From the NCBI GenBank assembly GCA_030695565.1, contig JAUYRZ010000126.1:1-64000 (forward strand): 64,000 nt of DNA, in the 5' to 3' direction. This document shows positions 32,014-40,437 of the stretch, one piece after another. Origin of the DNA: Archangium sp. GTDB lineage: Bacteria; Myxococcota; Myxococcia; Myxococcales; Myxococcaceae. The position numbers were made by a program, and so were the translations under genes. The notes beneath the pieces are model-generated. The model saw nothing but the letters and a program-made list of their open reading frames with translations, did no database searches and was not told the origin of the DNA. Numbering within the stretch: position 1 is the stretch's first letter; each line of letters opens with the position of its first letter.

Positions 32014-34092
32014 CTAGAAGTCGAAAGCGTACCCCACCCGCACCGCGAGCCCGCCTGCGTTCAACCGCGCCAGGGCGTTGTCCACCCGGCCGTAGAGGAA
32101 GCTGAGCTCGAGTTCCACCCTGCCTGGACCGAGGCGGCGCGACAGCGCGGCCACCACCTCGAAGCCGGGCAACACGCTGAAGCCCGCGTCGGGGCCCACC
32201 TGCAACCAGGCCAGCTGCATGGCCAGACCCGCGCCTGCCTTGAGCTGAAAGGCGCCCACGTTCTGATTCCACGCTGCCAGCAACGAGAGTGGCAGCAGAA
32301 AGGCCTCGCCGCGCAAGGTGGCGCCGCCGAGATCGAGTGAGCTGCCTGCGCGATAGCCAGCGGCGCGCAGCTCCACCCCCACCCGACGCCTCAAGAACGG
32401 CAGACGCACCCCGAAGCTCACCAGCGCCGTCGGAGAGGCGACCGCGCCGCCACTGAAGATGCCCCCCGCGCGCGCCGCGAGCGTGAAAGGGGGATCCATC
32501 GCGGCCGCGAGTGCACGTTCGAAGTGAAAGCCCCGCTCCTCCACCGTCAGGACGTCGTTGCCGGAAGCAGGCGGCGTCCACTGCGCTTGCCAGCTGTCGG
32601 CTTTGAACTCGGAAGGTCCCACCGCGCCGTCACGCACCGTGAGCTTCGGCGCCGCCCCCAGCACCGCCCGGCCGCGCGCGTCGAACAGCCGCACCTGCAC
32701 CAACTCGCCGACCACCGCCACTTCAGCGCGCGTCACCGTGGGCACGCCGGCGTACAGCTCGAGCGGTTCCGACCAGGGCGACATGCGGAAGTTCTCACCC
32801 ACCGCGCGCACCCGAACCTCGTGCGTTCCTTCATTCAGCGCGGCCGTGCGGAAAGAAGGGGTGCGCACCCGCTGAATGACGCCGTCGAACTGCACCTCGA
32901 AGTCCTTTCGCTCGCTCACGTCGGACCAGCTCAGGTCGACCTCGGTGCCCGGAGCGACCACCACGTCAGCCGAAGGAGACACCCAGGTCACCGTGGCCAG
33001 CGGGGTACCCGCGGCGCGTACGAAGGTGCGGAGCTCCGAAGGCGCGGACGTGTGGCCGAGCGCATCTTTGGTGGTGACCCGCCACGCGTACTGACCAGGC
33101 GGCAACTCGGGCGTGCGCCACGACGTGCCGGTGACGGTCGCTCCACCCGCGGCTTCGTTGCCCTTCGCCCCCGTGCGAAACAGCTCGACCTTGTAACCGG
33201 TGGCCGCCACCACAGCGCTCCACGACAGGTCCGTGCGCGGGCCGACGTTTTCGCTGCGCCCCGTCGGTGCGGGCAGCTTCACCTTGAACACGCTCTCAGC
33301 GCTGAACTCCCCGGGCGCTCCGCGTTCATCCACGCTCGCCACTCGCCAGCGATACTCACCCGCCACTCCGGCTTTGAACGCCAGCGTCTGCCCCAGCGCG
33401 GGAATGGTGACCTTGTCGCGGCCGTCTTGCGTGGCCTCGACCAGGTAGCTCTTCGCGCACGCAGCTTCCGCCCAGCTCAGCTGCACCTGCGCGGTGCCCA
33501 GCGGCACGTCGTTGACCTGCTTCAACTTCGGCGGGCTCACCCGAATGGCGAAGCTGCGCACCGGCCCCGCTCCACTGGTGCGCCCCTTCAAGTCGACCGC
33601 GCGCGCGCGCCACCACCACGTGCCCGCGGAGAGCCCCGGGACCTCGAACGAAGGCGTGGGCGAGCGCAACGTGCGCAAGCTGGCGAACTCGGAGCTGCTC
33701 GAGAGCTCGACCAGGTACTCCTTGATCAACGCCGACACGTCGAGCTCGAGATTGACCGTCGCGCCGCACGAGAGGCTCTGCCCATCGGGCGGCTTGAGCT
33801 GGCTGGGCACCGCGGAGTCGACCGCGATGGTGCGTGGCGGGCTCCATTCACTGGCGCGGCTCTCGGTGTCGAAGCTGCGCACGCGCCACCAGTGCGTGGT
33901 GGTGGGCAGCTGCTCCCAGCGATAGCCGGCGCTGGTGGTGCGGGTCTGCAGCACGATCTCCACGAAGGCCGGATCTTTGGCGATCTGCAGCTCGTAGGCA
34001 GACGCACCGGGCACGTCTTTCCACCGCAACACGATGCGCGCGTTCTGCGCCTGGCTCACGCCCGGCGAGAGGAGCAGCAGCATGAGGCCCAA
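32014..34092 (-). CDS. Fibronectin-type-III-repeat protein with C-terminal outer-membrane barrel
   Basis: About 692 residues. A signal peptide (MLLLLSPGVSQAQ) precedes roughly five FN3-like repeats of about 90 residues with the recurrent pattern ATGYKVELF ... YAWRVTTKD. A C-terminal segment of about 160 residues of alternating strands ends in GYAFDF; the terminal Phe is as expected for BAM-assembled barrels. It therefore probably anchors in the outer membrane and exposes the repeats to the periplasm or surface. The start is ambiguous: TTG 34092, ATG 34083, or a CTG at 34107 that would overlap the FecR stop as CTGA, follow GAGG by 7 nt and give the better signal MKLGALGLM. Confidence 0.75.
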   Translation of the reverse strand: MGLMLLLLSPGVSQAQNARIVLRWKDVPGASAYELQIAKDPAFVEIVLQTRTTSAGYRWEQLPTTTHWWRVRSFDTESRASEWSPPRTIAVDSAVPSQLKPPDGQSLSCGATVNLELDVSALIKEYLVELSSSSEFASLRTLRSPTPSFEVPGLSAGTWWWRARAVDLKGRTSGAGPVRSFAIRVSPPKLKQVNDVPLGTAQVQLSWAEAACAKSYLVEATQDGRDKVTIPALGQTLAFKAGVAGEYRWRVASVDERGAPGEFSAESVFKVKLPAPTGRSENVGPRTDLSWSAVVAATGYKVELFRTGAKGNEAAGGATVTGTSWRTPELPPGQYAWRVTTKDALGHTSAPSELRTFVRAAGTPLATVTWVSPSADVVVAPGTEVDLSWSDVSERKDFEVQFDGVIQRVRTPSFRTAALNEGTHEVRVRAVGENFRMSPWSEPLELYAGVPTVTRAEVAVVGELVQVRLFDARGRAVLGAAPKLTVRDGAVGPSEFKADSWQAQWTPPASGNDVLTVEERGFHFERALAAAMDPPFTLAARAGGIFSGGAVASPTALVSFGVRLPFLRRRVGVELRAAGYRAGSSLDLGGATLRGEAFLLPLSLLAAWNQNVGAFQLKAGAGLAMQLAWLQVGPDAGFSVLPGFEVVAALSRRLGPGRVELELSFLYGRVDNALARLNAGGLAVRVGYAFDF

Positions 34093-34103
34093 CGCTCCCA
34101 GCT

Positions 34104-35315
34104 TCAGGGCGTGACCTCGATCTCCGGGTTGAACAACTCCGGCGCTTCCGGGATGCCCTTGTGGATGATGCGAAAGCGCATCGGCTCCGAAGGCGCGCCC
34201 AGGCCCGACTCGTCATCCACCCGCACCCGCCAGAACCACATCGACTCGTTGAGCGAGAGCGCGATGCGCGCGGTGGCGCCGTTGGCGACCTCGGTGACGG
34301 TGACCGGCTCGAAGCCCTGGCTGGGTGAAATCTCCACCCGGTAGCGGCCGATGCCCGGCAGCGGCGCCCACGCGAACGCGACCGCGGTGCCATGGGGGGC
34401 GAGCAACACCTCACCACTGCGCGGGTACATCGCGACCGGGGCCACGTCTTCCACGCAGGTGAAGCGGCGCGCCTCGGAGATGGGGTGACCTTCGGCGTCG
34501 ACGAGGCGCCACCAGGTGACGCCCTTCGAAGGCTCCTTGAGGGTGAGGCTGCCGCCTTTCGCGGTCCGCTCCGTGTCGACGAACGCATAGAGCCGGTCGC
34601 GCGCGATCTGCACGCGGGCGCCTTCAGGTGTTTCACCCGACCAGGTCAACGTCACCGGGGAAGGAGCGCCTCGAAACGGCAACCGCGCCTGGGCATCGGG
34701 CGCGAGCAGCTGCACCGCGAAGGGCGCCAGGTCGGTGGTGCCCGCCTTCGCCGCGGCCACCCGCTGACCCGACTCGATCGTCTTCTGGCCGCCGGTGCTG
34801 CCCTTCACCTTCGCCGTGCCCTTCTTCACCGAGACCTCGAGTTGGTCGCCGGTGAGCTCCACCCGCGCTTCGCTCTGCGCCTCGAGCCGCGCTTCACCCG
34901 CCGAGGTCTGCAGGGTGAGGCCTTCGCTGCCCGCGCGCCCCGACACCGAGCCCTGGCGAAGCGTCACGCTGCGTACGCCAGCGCGCGGCCGTTCGATCAC
35001 CACCAGCGAACGTTCGTCGAGCGAGAGCTCGGTGCCATCGACGAAGGACAAAGTGGCCTCAGCGCCTGGAGGAACGAAGAGCGCATCACCGTCATGCACC
35101 TCGGCTCCACGATGCGCGCCCTGCCAGCCGAGCGTGAAGGCCAGGCGCAGCTTCACCTCACCGCTCGACTGCTTCACCGCGGCCACCGTCGGGGTGGAGG
35201 AGTCTTGCCGGTTCAGCTGACCCGAGCCCAACGCCAGCCAGAGTGAGGCAGCGGCGACCAGCGCAGACGCGCCCGCCAGCCACAGATCTCGTTCACCGAA
35301 CGTGTGGGTCGTCAT
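34104..35315 (-). CDS. FecR-domain membrane protein
   Basis: A 403-residue protein with one N-terminal membrane helix (about 12-32) and a periplasmic body. A FecR domain (about 60-140) reads VHDGDALFVPPGAEATL, DGTELSLDERS and LRQGSVSG. Two Ig/FN3-like modules follow (VTLTWSGETPEGARVQ, VAFAWAPLPGIGRYRVE). In classical systems FecR links a TonB receptor to a FecI sigma factor, but neither is present here. ATG 35315 overlaps the upstream receiver stop (ATGA). It is probably a structural or sensory partner of the FN3-barrel protein encoded next. Confidence 0.85.
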   Translation of the reverse strand: MTTHTFGERDLWLAGASALVAAASLWLALGSGQLNRQDSSTPTVAAVKQSSGEVKLRLAFTLGWQGAHRGAEVHDGDALFVPPGAEATLSFVDGTELSLDERSLVVIERPRAGVRSVTLRQGSVSGRAGSEGLTLQTSAGEARLEAQSEARVELTGDQLEVSVKKGTAKVKGSTGGQKTIESGQRVAAAKAGTTDLAPFAVQLLAPDAQARLPFRGAPSPVTLTWSGETPEGARVQIARDRLYAFVDTERTAKGGSLTLKEPSKGVTWWRLVDAEGHPISEARRFTCVEDVAPVAMYPRSGEVLLAPHGTAVAFAWAPLPGIGRYRVEISPSQGFEPVTVTEVANGATARIALSLNESMWFWRVRVDDESGLGAPSEPMRFRIIHKGIPEAPELFNPEIEVTP

Positions 35316-35758
35316 TCACGTTTGCGGCGGCCAGGCGTCATCTCGGCCACCACGGCCGCGACGCGCTCCTTGAGGTTGGTCAGCGGGCTCTTCGCGTTGG
35401 TGTGGGCGTCGAGGGCCTCACGCACCGCATCCTCCACCGCTGCCAGGTTCTTGAAGGGTTTGGCCAGCACCACCTCGGGCCGCTCGGCGTCGAGGTTGAA
35501 GGGCTCGGGGTGGGCGGTGACCAGCACGATGGCGATCGAAGGCCACCGCCTGCGCACCGCCGCCACCACCTCGAGGCCGCCCATCTGAGGCAGCAGCTTG
35601 TCGACCACCAGGCAGTGCGTCTCGTTCGTTTCGAGCAGCTCGAGCCCTGCTTCACCGGTGTGGGCCACCAACACTTCGTGGCCGGCGCGGGTCAACACCT
35701 TGCCGATCAACGCGCAGACTTCGGCCTCGTCGTCGATGACGACGATGCGGGTCTTCAC
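35312..35758 (-). CDS. Single-domain response regulator (second)
   Basis: A 148-residue receiver without an output domain. Acidic pocket VIDDEAE (Asp9-Asp10), phospho-acceptor Asp53 (LVVDKLLPQMGG), T in VLVTAH and K in LAKPF are all present. A short basic tail (TPGRRKRE) follows. GTG 35758 overlaps the previous gene by GTGA; a longer in-frame reading would fuse it to unrelated upstream sequence. It likely takes phosphate from the kinase at the end of the cluster or acts as a phosphate sink. Confidence 0.88.
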   Translation of the reverse strand: MKTRIVVIDDEAEVCALIGKVLTRAGHEVLVAHTGEAGLELLETNETHCLVVDKLLPQMGGLEVVAAVRRRWPSIAIVLVTAHPEPFNLDAERPEVVLAKPFKNLAAVEDAVREALDAHTNAKSPLTNLKERVAAVVAEMTPGRRKRE

Positions 35759-36156
35759 GGAGCGGTCCCAGCGCCGGCGCGAATCGCGGCGTCGCAGATG
35801 TCGAGGATGTCGTGTACGCCGAAGGGTTTGGTCACGTAGCCGAACACGCCCAGCTCGCGCGCGTGGGTCTGCGTCTCGTGCGTGGGGAAGCCGGTCACCA
35901 TGATCGCCTGCATGGTGGGCTGCTTCTCGCGCGCCTGACGCAGCACCTCGAGGCCATCGGTGCCGGGCAGGTTCTTGTCGGTGATCAGGAGGTCGAAGCC
36001 CCCCTTCGTGATCGCCTGGAGCCCCTGTTCGGCGTTGTCGACCAGGGTGACTTGGTGACCTGCGCGCACGAGCACGCGTTCCAGCAGGAGCCGGGCGGAA
36101 CGATCGTCGTCGATGACGAGAATTCGGCCGAGGAGACGGGGGACGACCGGTGTCAT
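35755..36156 (-). CDS. Single-domain response regulator (first gene of the signalling operon)
   Basis: A 133-residue CheY-like receiver: VIDDDRSA, phospho-acceptor Asp60 (LLITDKNLPGTDG), VTGFPT with the conserved Thr, and VTKPFG with the Lys. There is no DNA-binding or enzymatic output domain. It heads the minus-strand run of two receivers, FecR, FN3-barrel and histidine kinase; its stop overlaps the second receiver's start by 4 bp. The 85-bp region to the divergent alkA-like gene should hold both promoters, but I see no clear element. Confidence 0.9.
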   Translation of the reverse strand: MTPVVPRLLGRILVIDDDRSARLLLERVLVRAGHQVTLVDNAEQGLQAITKGGFDLLITDKNLPGTDGLEVLRQAREKQPTMQAIMVTGFPTHETQTHARELGVFGYVTKPFGVHDILDICDAAIRAGAGTAP

Positions 36157-36241
36157 GGGCGGCCCGGAGCATACCCCCGTCGGCGGCCGCGCGGCGCATC
36201 AAGTTCGGGCTGGTTTCCGGCCCCACCGATACAGTGCGCGG

Positions 36242-36871
36242 GTGACTGCTTTCACGCGCCGCTTGCGCAAAGCCGAGAAGTTCCTCGCCGCGAACGACGA
36301 GGGGCTGGCGGGCATCATCTCCCGGGTGGGACCTGCCCAATTGGAGGTCTCGGAAGACTTCGATCCCTTCCACGCGCTGGTCAGGTCGATCTGCCATCAG
36401 CAGCTCCACGGCAAAGCGGCACAGACCATTCTGGGGCGGGTCAACGCGCGTTTTGGTGATGGCCAGCAGGCCTTTCTGAAGACGGTGCACCGCGCCCGCA
36501 TCGACTCGATGCGCAAGTGTGGGCTGTCGATGGCCAAGGCGCTGGCGATCAAGGACCTCGCGGCGAAGTGTCTCGATGGCACGGTGCCGGCGGTCGACCA
36601 GCTCCACCAGATGTCAGACGACGAGATCGTCGAGCGGGTGAGCCAGGTGCGCGGCATCGGCCGTTGGACGGTCGAGATGATGTTGATGTTCCGCATGGGC
36701 CGGCTCGACGTGTTTCCGGTCGACGACTTCGGGGTGCGCAAGGGCTTCACCCTGCTGCGCAAGCTCGACGCGCCGATCACCCCGAAGGCGCTCATGCCGC
36801 TGGGCGACGTGTGGAAGCCGTATCGAAGCGTGGCCAGCTGGTACCTCTGGCGGGTGGCCGATGGCCTCTGA
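36242..36871 (+). CDS. DNA-3-methyladenine glycosylase II (AlkA-like)
   Basis: A 209-residue base-excision enzyme that removes alkylated purines. The helix-hairpin-helix is VRGIGRWTVEMMLMF (residues 137-150), followed by VFPVDDFGVRKG with the catalytic Asp at 161/162. The N-terminal AlkA domain is missing, as in the short bacterial/archaeal AlkA-like group. GTG 36242 gives MTAFTRRLRKAE; longer readings enter the divergent receiver gene. The 3' end overlaps the permease gene by 11 bp. Confidence 0.88.
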   Translation: MTAFTRRLRKAEKFLAANDEGLAGIISRVGPAQLEVSEDFDPFHALVRSICHQQLHGKAAQTILGRVNARFGDGQQAFLKTVHRARIDSMRKCGLSMAKALAIKDLAAKCLDGTVPAVDQLHQMSDDEIVERVSQVRGIGRWTVEMMLMFRMGRLDVFPVDDFGVRKGFTLLRKLDAPITPKALMPLGDVWKPYRSVASWYLWRVADGL

Positions 36872-38264
36872 GCCGAAGAGCGAGCTCGAAGCGCTCGGCT
36901 ACAAACAGGAGCTGCTGCGCGACATGGGCGCGTTTCAGAACTTCGCGCTCAGCTTCTCCATCATCTCCATCCTGACCGGCGCGGTGACGCTCTATGGGGC
37001 GGGGCTCACCGCGGGCGGGCCGCGCGTGATGTTGCTGGGCTGGCCGCTGGTGGCGGTCTTCACCCTGGCCATCGGGCTCTCGCTGGGTGAGCTCGCTTCG
37101 GCCTTCCCCACGGCGGGCGCGCTGTACCACTGGAGCTCGATCCTCGGAGGCTCCGGCGCGGGCTGGGCCACCGCGTGGCTCAACGTGCTGGGCCAGTTCG
37201 CCATCACCGCGGCCATCGACTTCGGGCTCGCGGAGTTCCTCGCGCCGCTGCTGGGGCTCGACGGTTCTCGCGCTTCGGTGTTGCTGCTCTACGCGGCGTT
37301 GCTCACCAGTCACGCGGTGCTCAATCACGTCGGCGTGAAGGTGGTGGCGGCGCTCAACACCGTCTCGGCCTGGTATCACGTGGCCGGGGTCATCGTGCTG
37401 GTGGGCGCAGTGCTGCTCTTCGCGAAGAAGCAGCCGATCTCGTTTCTGCTGCAAGACGCACCGCCTCTCAAAGACGCGGTGCTGCCGGGGTTTCTCGCGG
37501 GGCTGCTGCAAGCCGCGTGGACCTTCACCGGCTACGACGCTTCGGCCCACGCATCGGAGGAGACCAAGGACGCTGCCCGCAACGCGCCGAAGGGCATCTT
37601 GATGGCGATCGTCGCCAGCGCGATCGCGGGCTACGCGATGTTGATCGTGATCACCCTGGCCATCGGCGATCTGCCCGCGACGATCGCGTCGAAGAACCCG
37701 TTCATCTTCGTGCTCGAAGGCGCGCTGGGAGGCTTCGGTACGGCGCTGGTCTGGGTGGCCGTCGGCGCGATGTGGTTCTGCGGGCTGGCGTCGATCACCA
37801 GCAACTCGCGCATGCTCTACGCCTTCGCGCGTGATGGCGGGTTACCGTTCTCCAAACAGCTCGCGCGCGTTTCTCCCCGGTGGCAGACGCCCCATGTCGG
37901 AGTCTGGGTGTCGGTGTTCGTCGCGTTCGTGCTCGCGTTGTTCGCCGATGCGCTCTCGGTGATGGCCGCGCTCTCCACCGTGGCGCTCTACGCGAGCTAC
38001 GGCTTGCCGGTGCTGCTGGCCCTGCTGGCGCGCCGCAAGGGCTGGCCGCGCGTGGGCCCGTGGACGCTGGGCCGTTTCGGCCCGGTGGTGAACGTGATCG
38101 CCGTGGCGTGGGTGGTGTTCATGGTGGTGTTGATGTCGCTGCCGCCCAACGGCCTTGCGGGCGTCACGCTCATCGCGACGTGTGTACTGCTGCTACTCGT
38201 CTGGTTCGGCGGCATGCGCAGGCACTTCAAGGGTCCGGTACTTCCGGCGCTCGAGAGGCAGTGA
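36861..38264 (+). CDS. APC-family amino acid permease
   Basis: A 467-residue inner-membrane transporter with about twelve helices. The N-terminal region (LRDMGAFQNFALSFSIISI) and GELASAFPTAGALYHWSS match the amino acid/GABA/choline permease branch of the APC superfamily, and ASEETKDAARNAPKGI is the conserved cytoplasmic loop. The substrate cannot be assigned. It overlaps the glycosylase gene by 11 bp. The 248 bp after its stop (38265-38512) contain no gene or repeat that I can recognise. Confidence 0.9.
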   Translation: MASEPKSELEALGYKQELLRDMGAFQNFALSFSIISILTGAVTLYGAGLTAGGPRVMLLGWPLVAVFTLAIGLSLGELASAFPTAGALYHWSSILGGSGAGWATAWLNVLGQFAITAAIDFGLAEFLAPLLGLDGSRASVLLLYAALLTSHAVLNHVGVKVVAALNTVSAWYHVAGVIVLVGAVLLFAKKQPISFLLQDAPPLKDAVLPGFLAGLLQAAWTFTGYDASAHASEETKDAARNAPKGILMAIVASAIAGYAMLIVITLAIGDLPATIASKNPFIFVLEGALGGFGTALVWVAVGAMWFCGLASITSNSRMLYAFARDGGLPFSKQLARVSPRWQTPHVGVWVSVFVAFVLALFADALSVMAALSTVALYASYGLPVLLALLARRKGWPRVGPWTLGRFGPVVNVIAVAWVVFMVVLMSLPPNGLAGVTLIATCVLLLLVWFGGMRRHFKGPVLPALERQ

Positions 38265-38512
38265 GCTGAGTCGCGCTCTGTAAACTTTGATCCTGAAGGT
38301 CACACCTTCTCGGGGGAAGGCGGCGGCTTCACGGGCGCATCTCCGTTCTCAGAATGAGCTGGCCTCTCGGCGCGTGCTTTCGTTTTCACCCGCTGCACGC
38401 AGCGTTGAGCAGGTCCTCTCCTCGGCGAGGATCTCCGGCTCATGGATTTTGTTGACGAAGTGTCACTGAGCGAACCCTCAGCCCTCCTTCATTTCGGGCT
38501 TCTCGCCAGCGC

Positions 38513-39181
38513 TCAGGCCTCAGAAGCATGAACACCGAGCCGCCCCTCACGCAGCGTGAACAGCGTGAGGGTGATCGCATACGCCCCGATCACATCGATC
38601 GTGTAGTGCAGGTGCGCGAAGAACACGCTCATCACCACCAGCACGTGCGCCGCCAGCATCACCCCGCGCAGCACCGGGTAGCGCCAGACGTAGAGCAGCA
38701 GCAACAAGGTGGTCGAGGTGTGGCCTGAGAAGAAGAGGTCCTTCGTCAGGTAGACGCGCGCACCCGCCCCGGTGTCGAAGAACCCGAACGGCGTGATCAG
38801 GTGCAGGAACGCGCTCCAGCGCGTGTCGAAGTCCATGCCCGCGTGCAGATCGGCGCCCCGCACCGGGCCCAGGCCCGTCGACATGATGGTGAGGCCGCGG
38901 ATCAACGCGATGAAGCCAGCCGACACCATGTAGCGAATGAACCGCTCGGCATCTTTGGCCAGCAGCCACAGAGCCACCGGCACGTACGCCACCAGCCACA
39001 AGATGTAGTTGTAGCGATCGACCCACGCGACGTACGGCACCCACTCGAGCACCACGTCGGGCAGCCGCGGCGCCGCGCGGGCTTCGGCCCAGAGCGCCAT
39101 CCACATCATCACGAAGTAGCAGCTGACCCGGAAGACGAGGCTGCCGGCGATGCGGGCGATGAGCCGGGGTTGGAACGTCAC
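38513..39181 (-). CDS. PAP2-type phosphotransferase, sphingomyelin-synthase-like
   Basis: A 222-residue protein with about six membrane helices. KDLFFSGHTSTTLL (His154) and AHLHYTIDVIGAY (His192, Asp196) form the catalytic triad of the sphingomyelin-synthase-type PAP2_C family, including the characteristic H-Y-T-x-D-V. These enzymes move phosphocholine or phosphoethanolamine head groups onto ceramide or diacylglycerol, or act as lipid phosphatases. Some myxobacteria make sphingolipids, so a ceramide head-group enzyme is possible, but the substrate is inferred. The GTG start lies 2 bp after a strong hairpin. Confidence 0.75.
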   Translation of the reverse strand: MTFQPRLIARIAGSLVFRVSCYFVMMWMALWAEARAAPRLPDVVLEWVPYVAWVDRYNYILWLVAYVPVALWLLAKDAERFIRYMVSAGFIALIRGLTIMSTGLGPVRGADLHAGMDFDTRWSAFLHLITPFGFFDTGAGARVYLTKDLFFSGHTSTTLLLLLYVWRYPVLRGVMLAAHVLVVMSVFFAHLHYTIDVIGAYAITLTLFTLREGRLGVHASEA

Positions 39182-39183
39182 GA

Positions 39184-39206
39184 GGGGGCTGCGTCTAGCA
39201 GCCCCC
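39184..39206 (-). terminator. 9-bp perfect hairpin after ahpD
   Basis: GGGGGCTGC and GCAGCCCCC pair perfectly around a 5-nt loop. It follows the ahpD stop by 8 bp and sits directly before the lipid-phosphotransferase GTG start. No T-run follows, so it is a weak or Rho-assisted terminator, or it could mask the ribosome site of the next gene. Confidence 0.45.
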
Positions 39207-39214
39207 GGCCGCCT

Positions 39215-39742
39215 TTAGAAAATCGTCTCGAGCGCCACGGCCGCCGCAGCGATGACCGCGCCGATCCGCACGGCGTCGTGCACCTGATCGGTGGTGAGCC
39301 CACCCTCGATCACCACCGCTTCGTGCGACTTGATGCAGGTCTCACAGTTGTTCACCGCCGAAACGGCGAGGCAGAACAGCTCGAAGTCGACCTTGTTGGT
39401 GGCCACCTGACTGAGCCTCATCATGCGCAGCCGCGCCGGCTTCTGGGAGTAGTCCTCTTTCCCGACCAGGTGGCGGAAGCGGTAATAGATGTTGTTCATC
39501 CCCATCAGGATCGCCGCGGCCTTGGCATCTTCCAGCACCGCGTCTTCGATGCCTGCCGTCTTCGCGTCGGCGAGCAGCGCTTTCGTGAGTTTCTCGTTGC
39601 GAGAGGCGTACGCCGTCGCGATGCCCACCCCCCACGTCTGCGCTGCGTTGAGCGCGCCAGGCTGAAGCACGTTGCCGATGTTGATCTTGATGTCGCGCGC
39701 CGCATCGGGGAACTGCTCGCGGAGCAGGTTGAGGTTTTCCAT
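39215..39742 (-). CDS. ahpD: Alkyl hydroperoxidase AhpD-like protein
   Basis: A 175-residue carboxymuconolactone decarboxylase-family protein. The AhpD active site is NNCETCIKSHE (Cys133, Cys136, His140), with an upstream Glu-rich helix as in M. tuberculosis AhpD, where it passes electrons to AhpC. ATG 39742 is preceded by AGGAGA. It lies downstream of ahpC and perR on the same strand, separated from ahpC by a hairpin, and forms a peroxide-defence operon with them. Confidence 0.92.
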   Translation of the reverse strand: MENLNLLREQFPDAARDIKINIGNVLQPGALNAAQTWGVGIATAYASRNEKLTKALLADAKTAGIEDAVLEDAKAAAILMGMNNIYYRFRHLVGKEDYSQKPARLRMMRLSQVATNKVDFELFCLAVSAVNNCETCIKSHEAVVIEGGLTTDQVHDAVRIGAVIAAAAVALETIF

Positions 39743-39781
39743 GGTGAAGGTCTCCTGGAGAGTCAAACGGTGGGCACAACA

Positions 39782-39814
39782 CGGGCGTGGCGGCTGCCTG
39801 CACCACCACGCCCG
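39782..39814 (-). terminator. 9-bp perfect hairpin between ahpC and ahpD
   Basis: CGGGCGTGG (39782-39790) and CCACGCCCG (39806-39814) pair across a 15-nt loop. It lies after the ahpC stop and before the ahpD ribosome site, with only TGTTGTG following on the minus strand. It may be a processing or partial-termination site that sets the ahpC:ahpD ratio. Confidence 0.45.
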
Positions 39815-39843
39815 GTGAAAGAAACGTCAGAACTGCGCGACGC

Positions 39844-40395
39844 TCAGCCGACCTTCTTCAGCTTGGCCGAGAGGGTCTCGTCGCCCTTCTTCCAGTTGCA
39901 GGGGCACAGCTCATCCGTCTGGAGACCGTCGAGCACACGCACGATCTCGTCGACGTTGCGACCGACCGACAGGTCATTCGCCGCCGCGTAGCGGACGACG
40001 CCCTGGGGGTCGATGATGAAGGTGGCACGCAGCGCCACACCCGCCGCCTCCTGCAGCAGGCCGAACGACTGCGCCATCGTGGGCGAGACGAACAGCAGCG
40101 GGTGCTTGATGGTCTTCAGGTCAGCGTGCTGCTGACGCCACGCGAGGTGGCTGAACTCGTTGTCGGTGGAACCGCCGAGCAGCACCGCGCCGCGATCGGC
40201 GAGGTCCTTGCCCTTCTTGTCGAACTCCACGATCTCCGTCGGGCAGACGAACGTGAAGTCTTTCGGGTAGGTGTAGAACACCACCCACTTGCCCTCGAGC
40301 TCCTTCGAGCTGACGTTCTTGAACTCCTTGCCCTTCTCGATGGAGACACAGGCGGGCACGTCGAACGAGGGGGCTTTCGAACCGGGGGTAATCAT
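39844..40395 (-). CDS. ahpC: Peroxiredoxin AhpC
   Basis: A 183-residue 2-Cys peroxiredoxin reducing H2O2, organic peroxides and peroxynitrite. Peroxidatic Cys51 is in DFTFVCPTEI and the C-terminal resolving cysteines are in DELCPCNWKKG (Cys164, Cys166). The CPC tail is typical of AhpC enzymes that work with AhpD rather than AhpF, which fits the downstream ahpD and the lack of an ahpF gene. GGAG lies 10 nt before ATG 40395. Confidence 0.95.
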   Translation of the reverse strand: MITPGSKAPSFDVPACVSIEKGKEFKNVSSKELEGKWVVFYTYPKDFTFVCPTEIVEFDKKGKDLADRGAVLLGGSTDNEFSHLAWRQQHADLKTIKHPLLFVSPTMAQSFGLLQEAAGVALRATFIIDPQGVVRYAAANDLSVGRNVDEIVRVLDGLQTDELCPCNWKKGDETLSAKLKKVG

Positions 40396-40437
40396 TGTTT
40401 GGGAACTCCGTTGGTGGGGGTTGGTTGAGGGTGAAAC

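Noticed and set aside
38265-38512. Possible small gene in the gap after the APC permease
   Set aside because: The only open frame (38287-38469) has no ribosome site, poor codon bias and no recognisable features.
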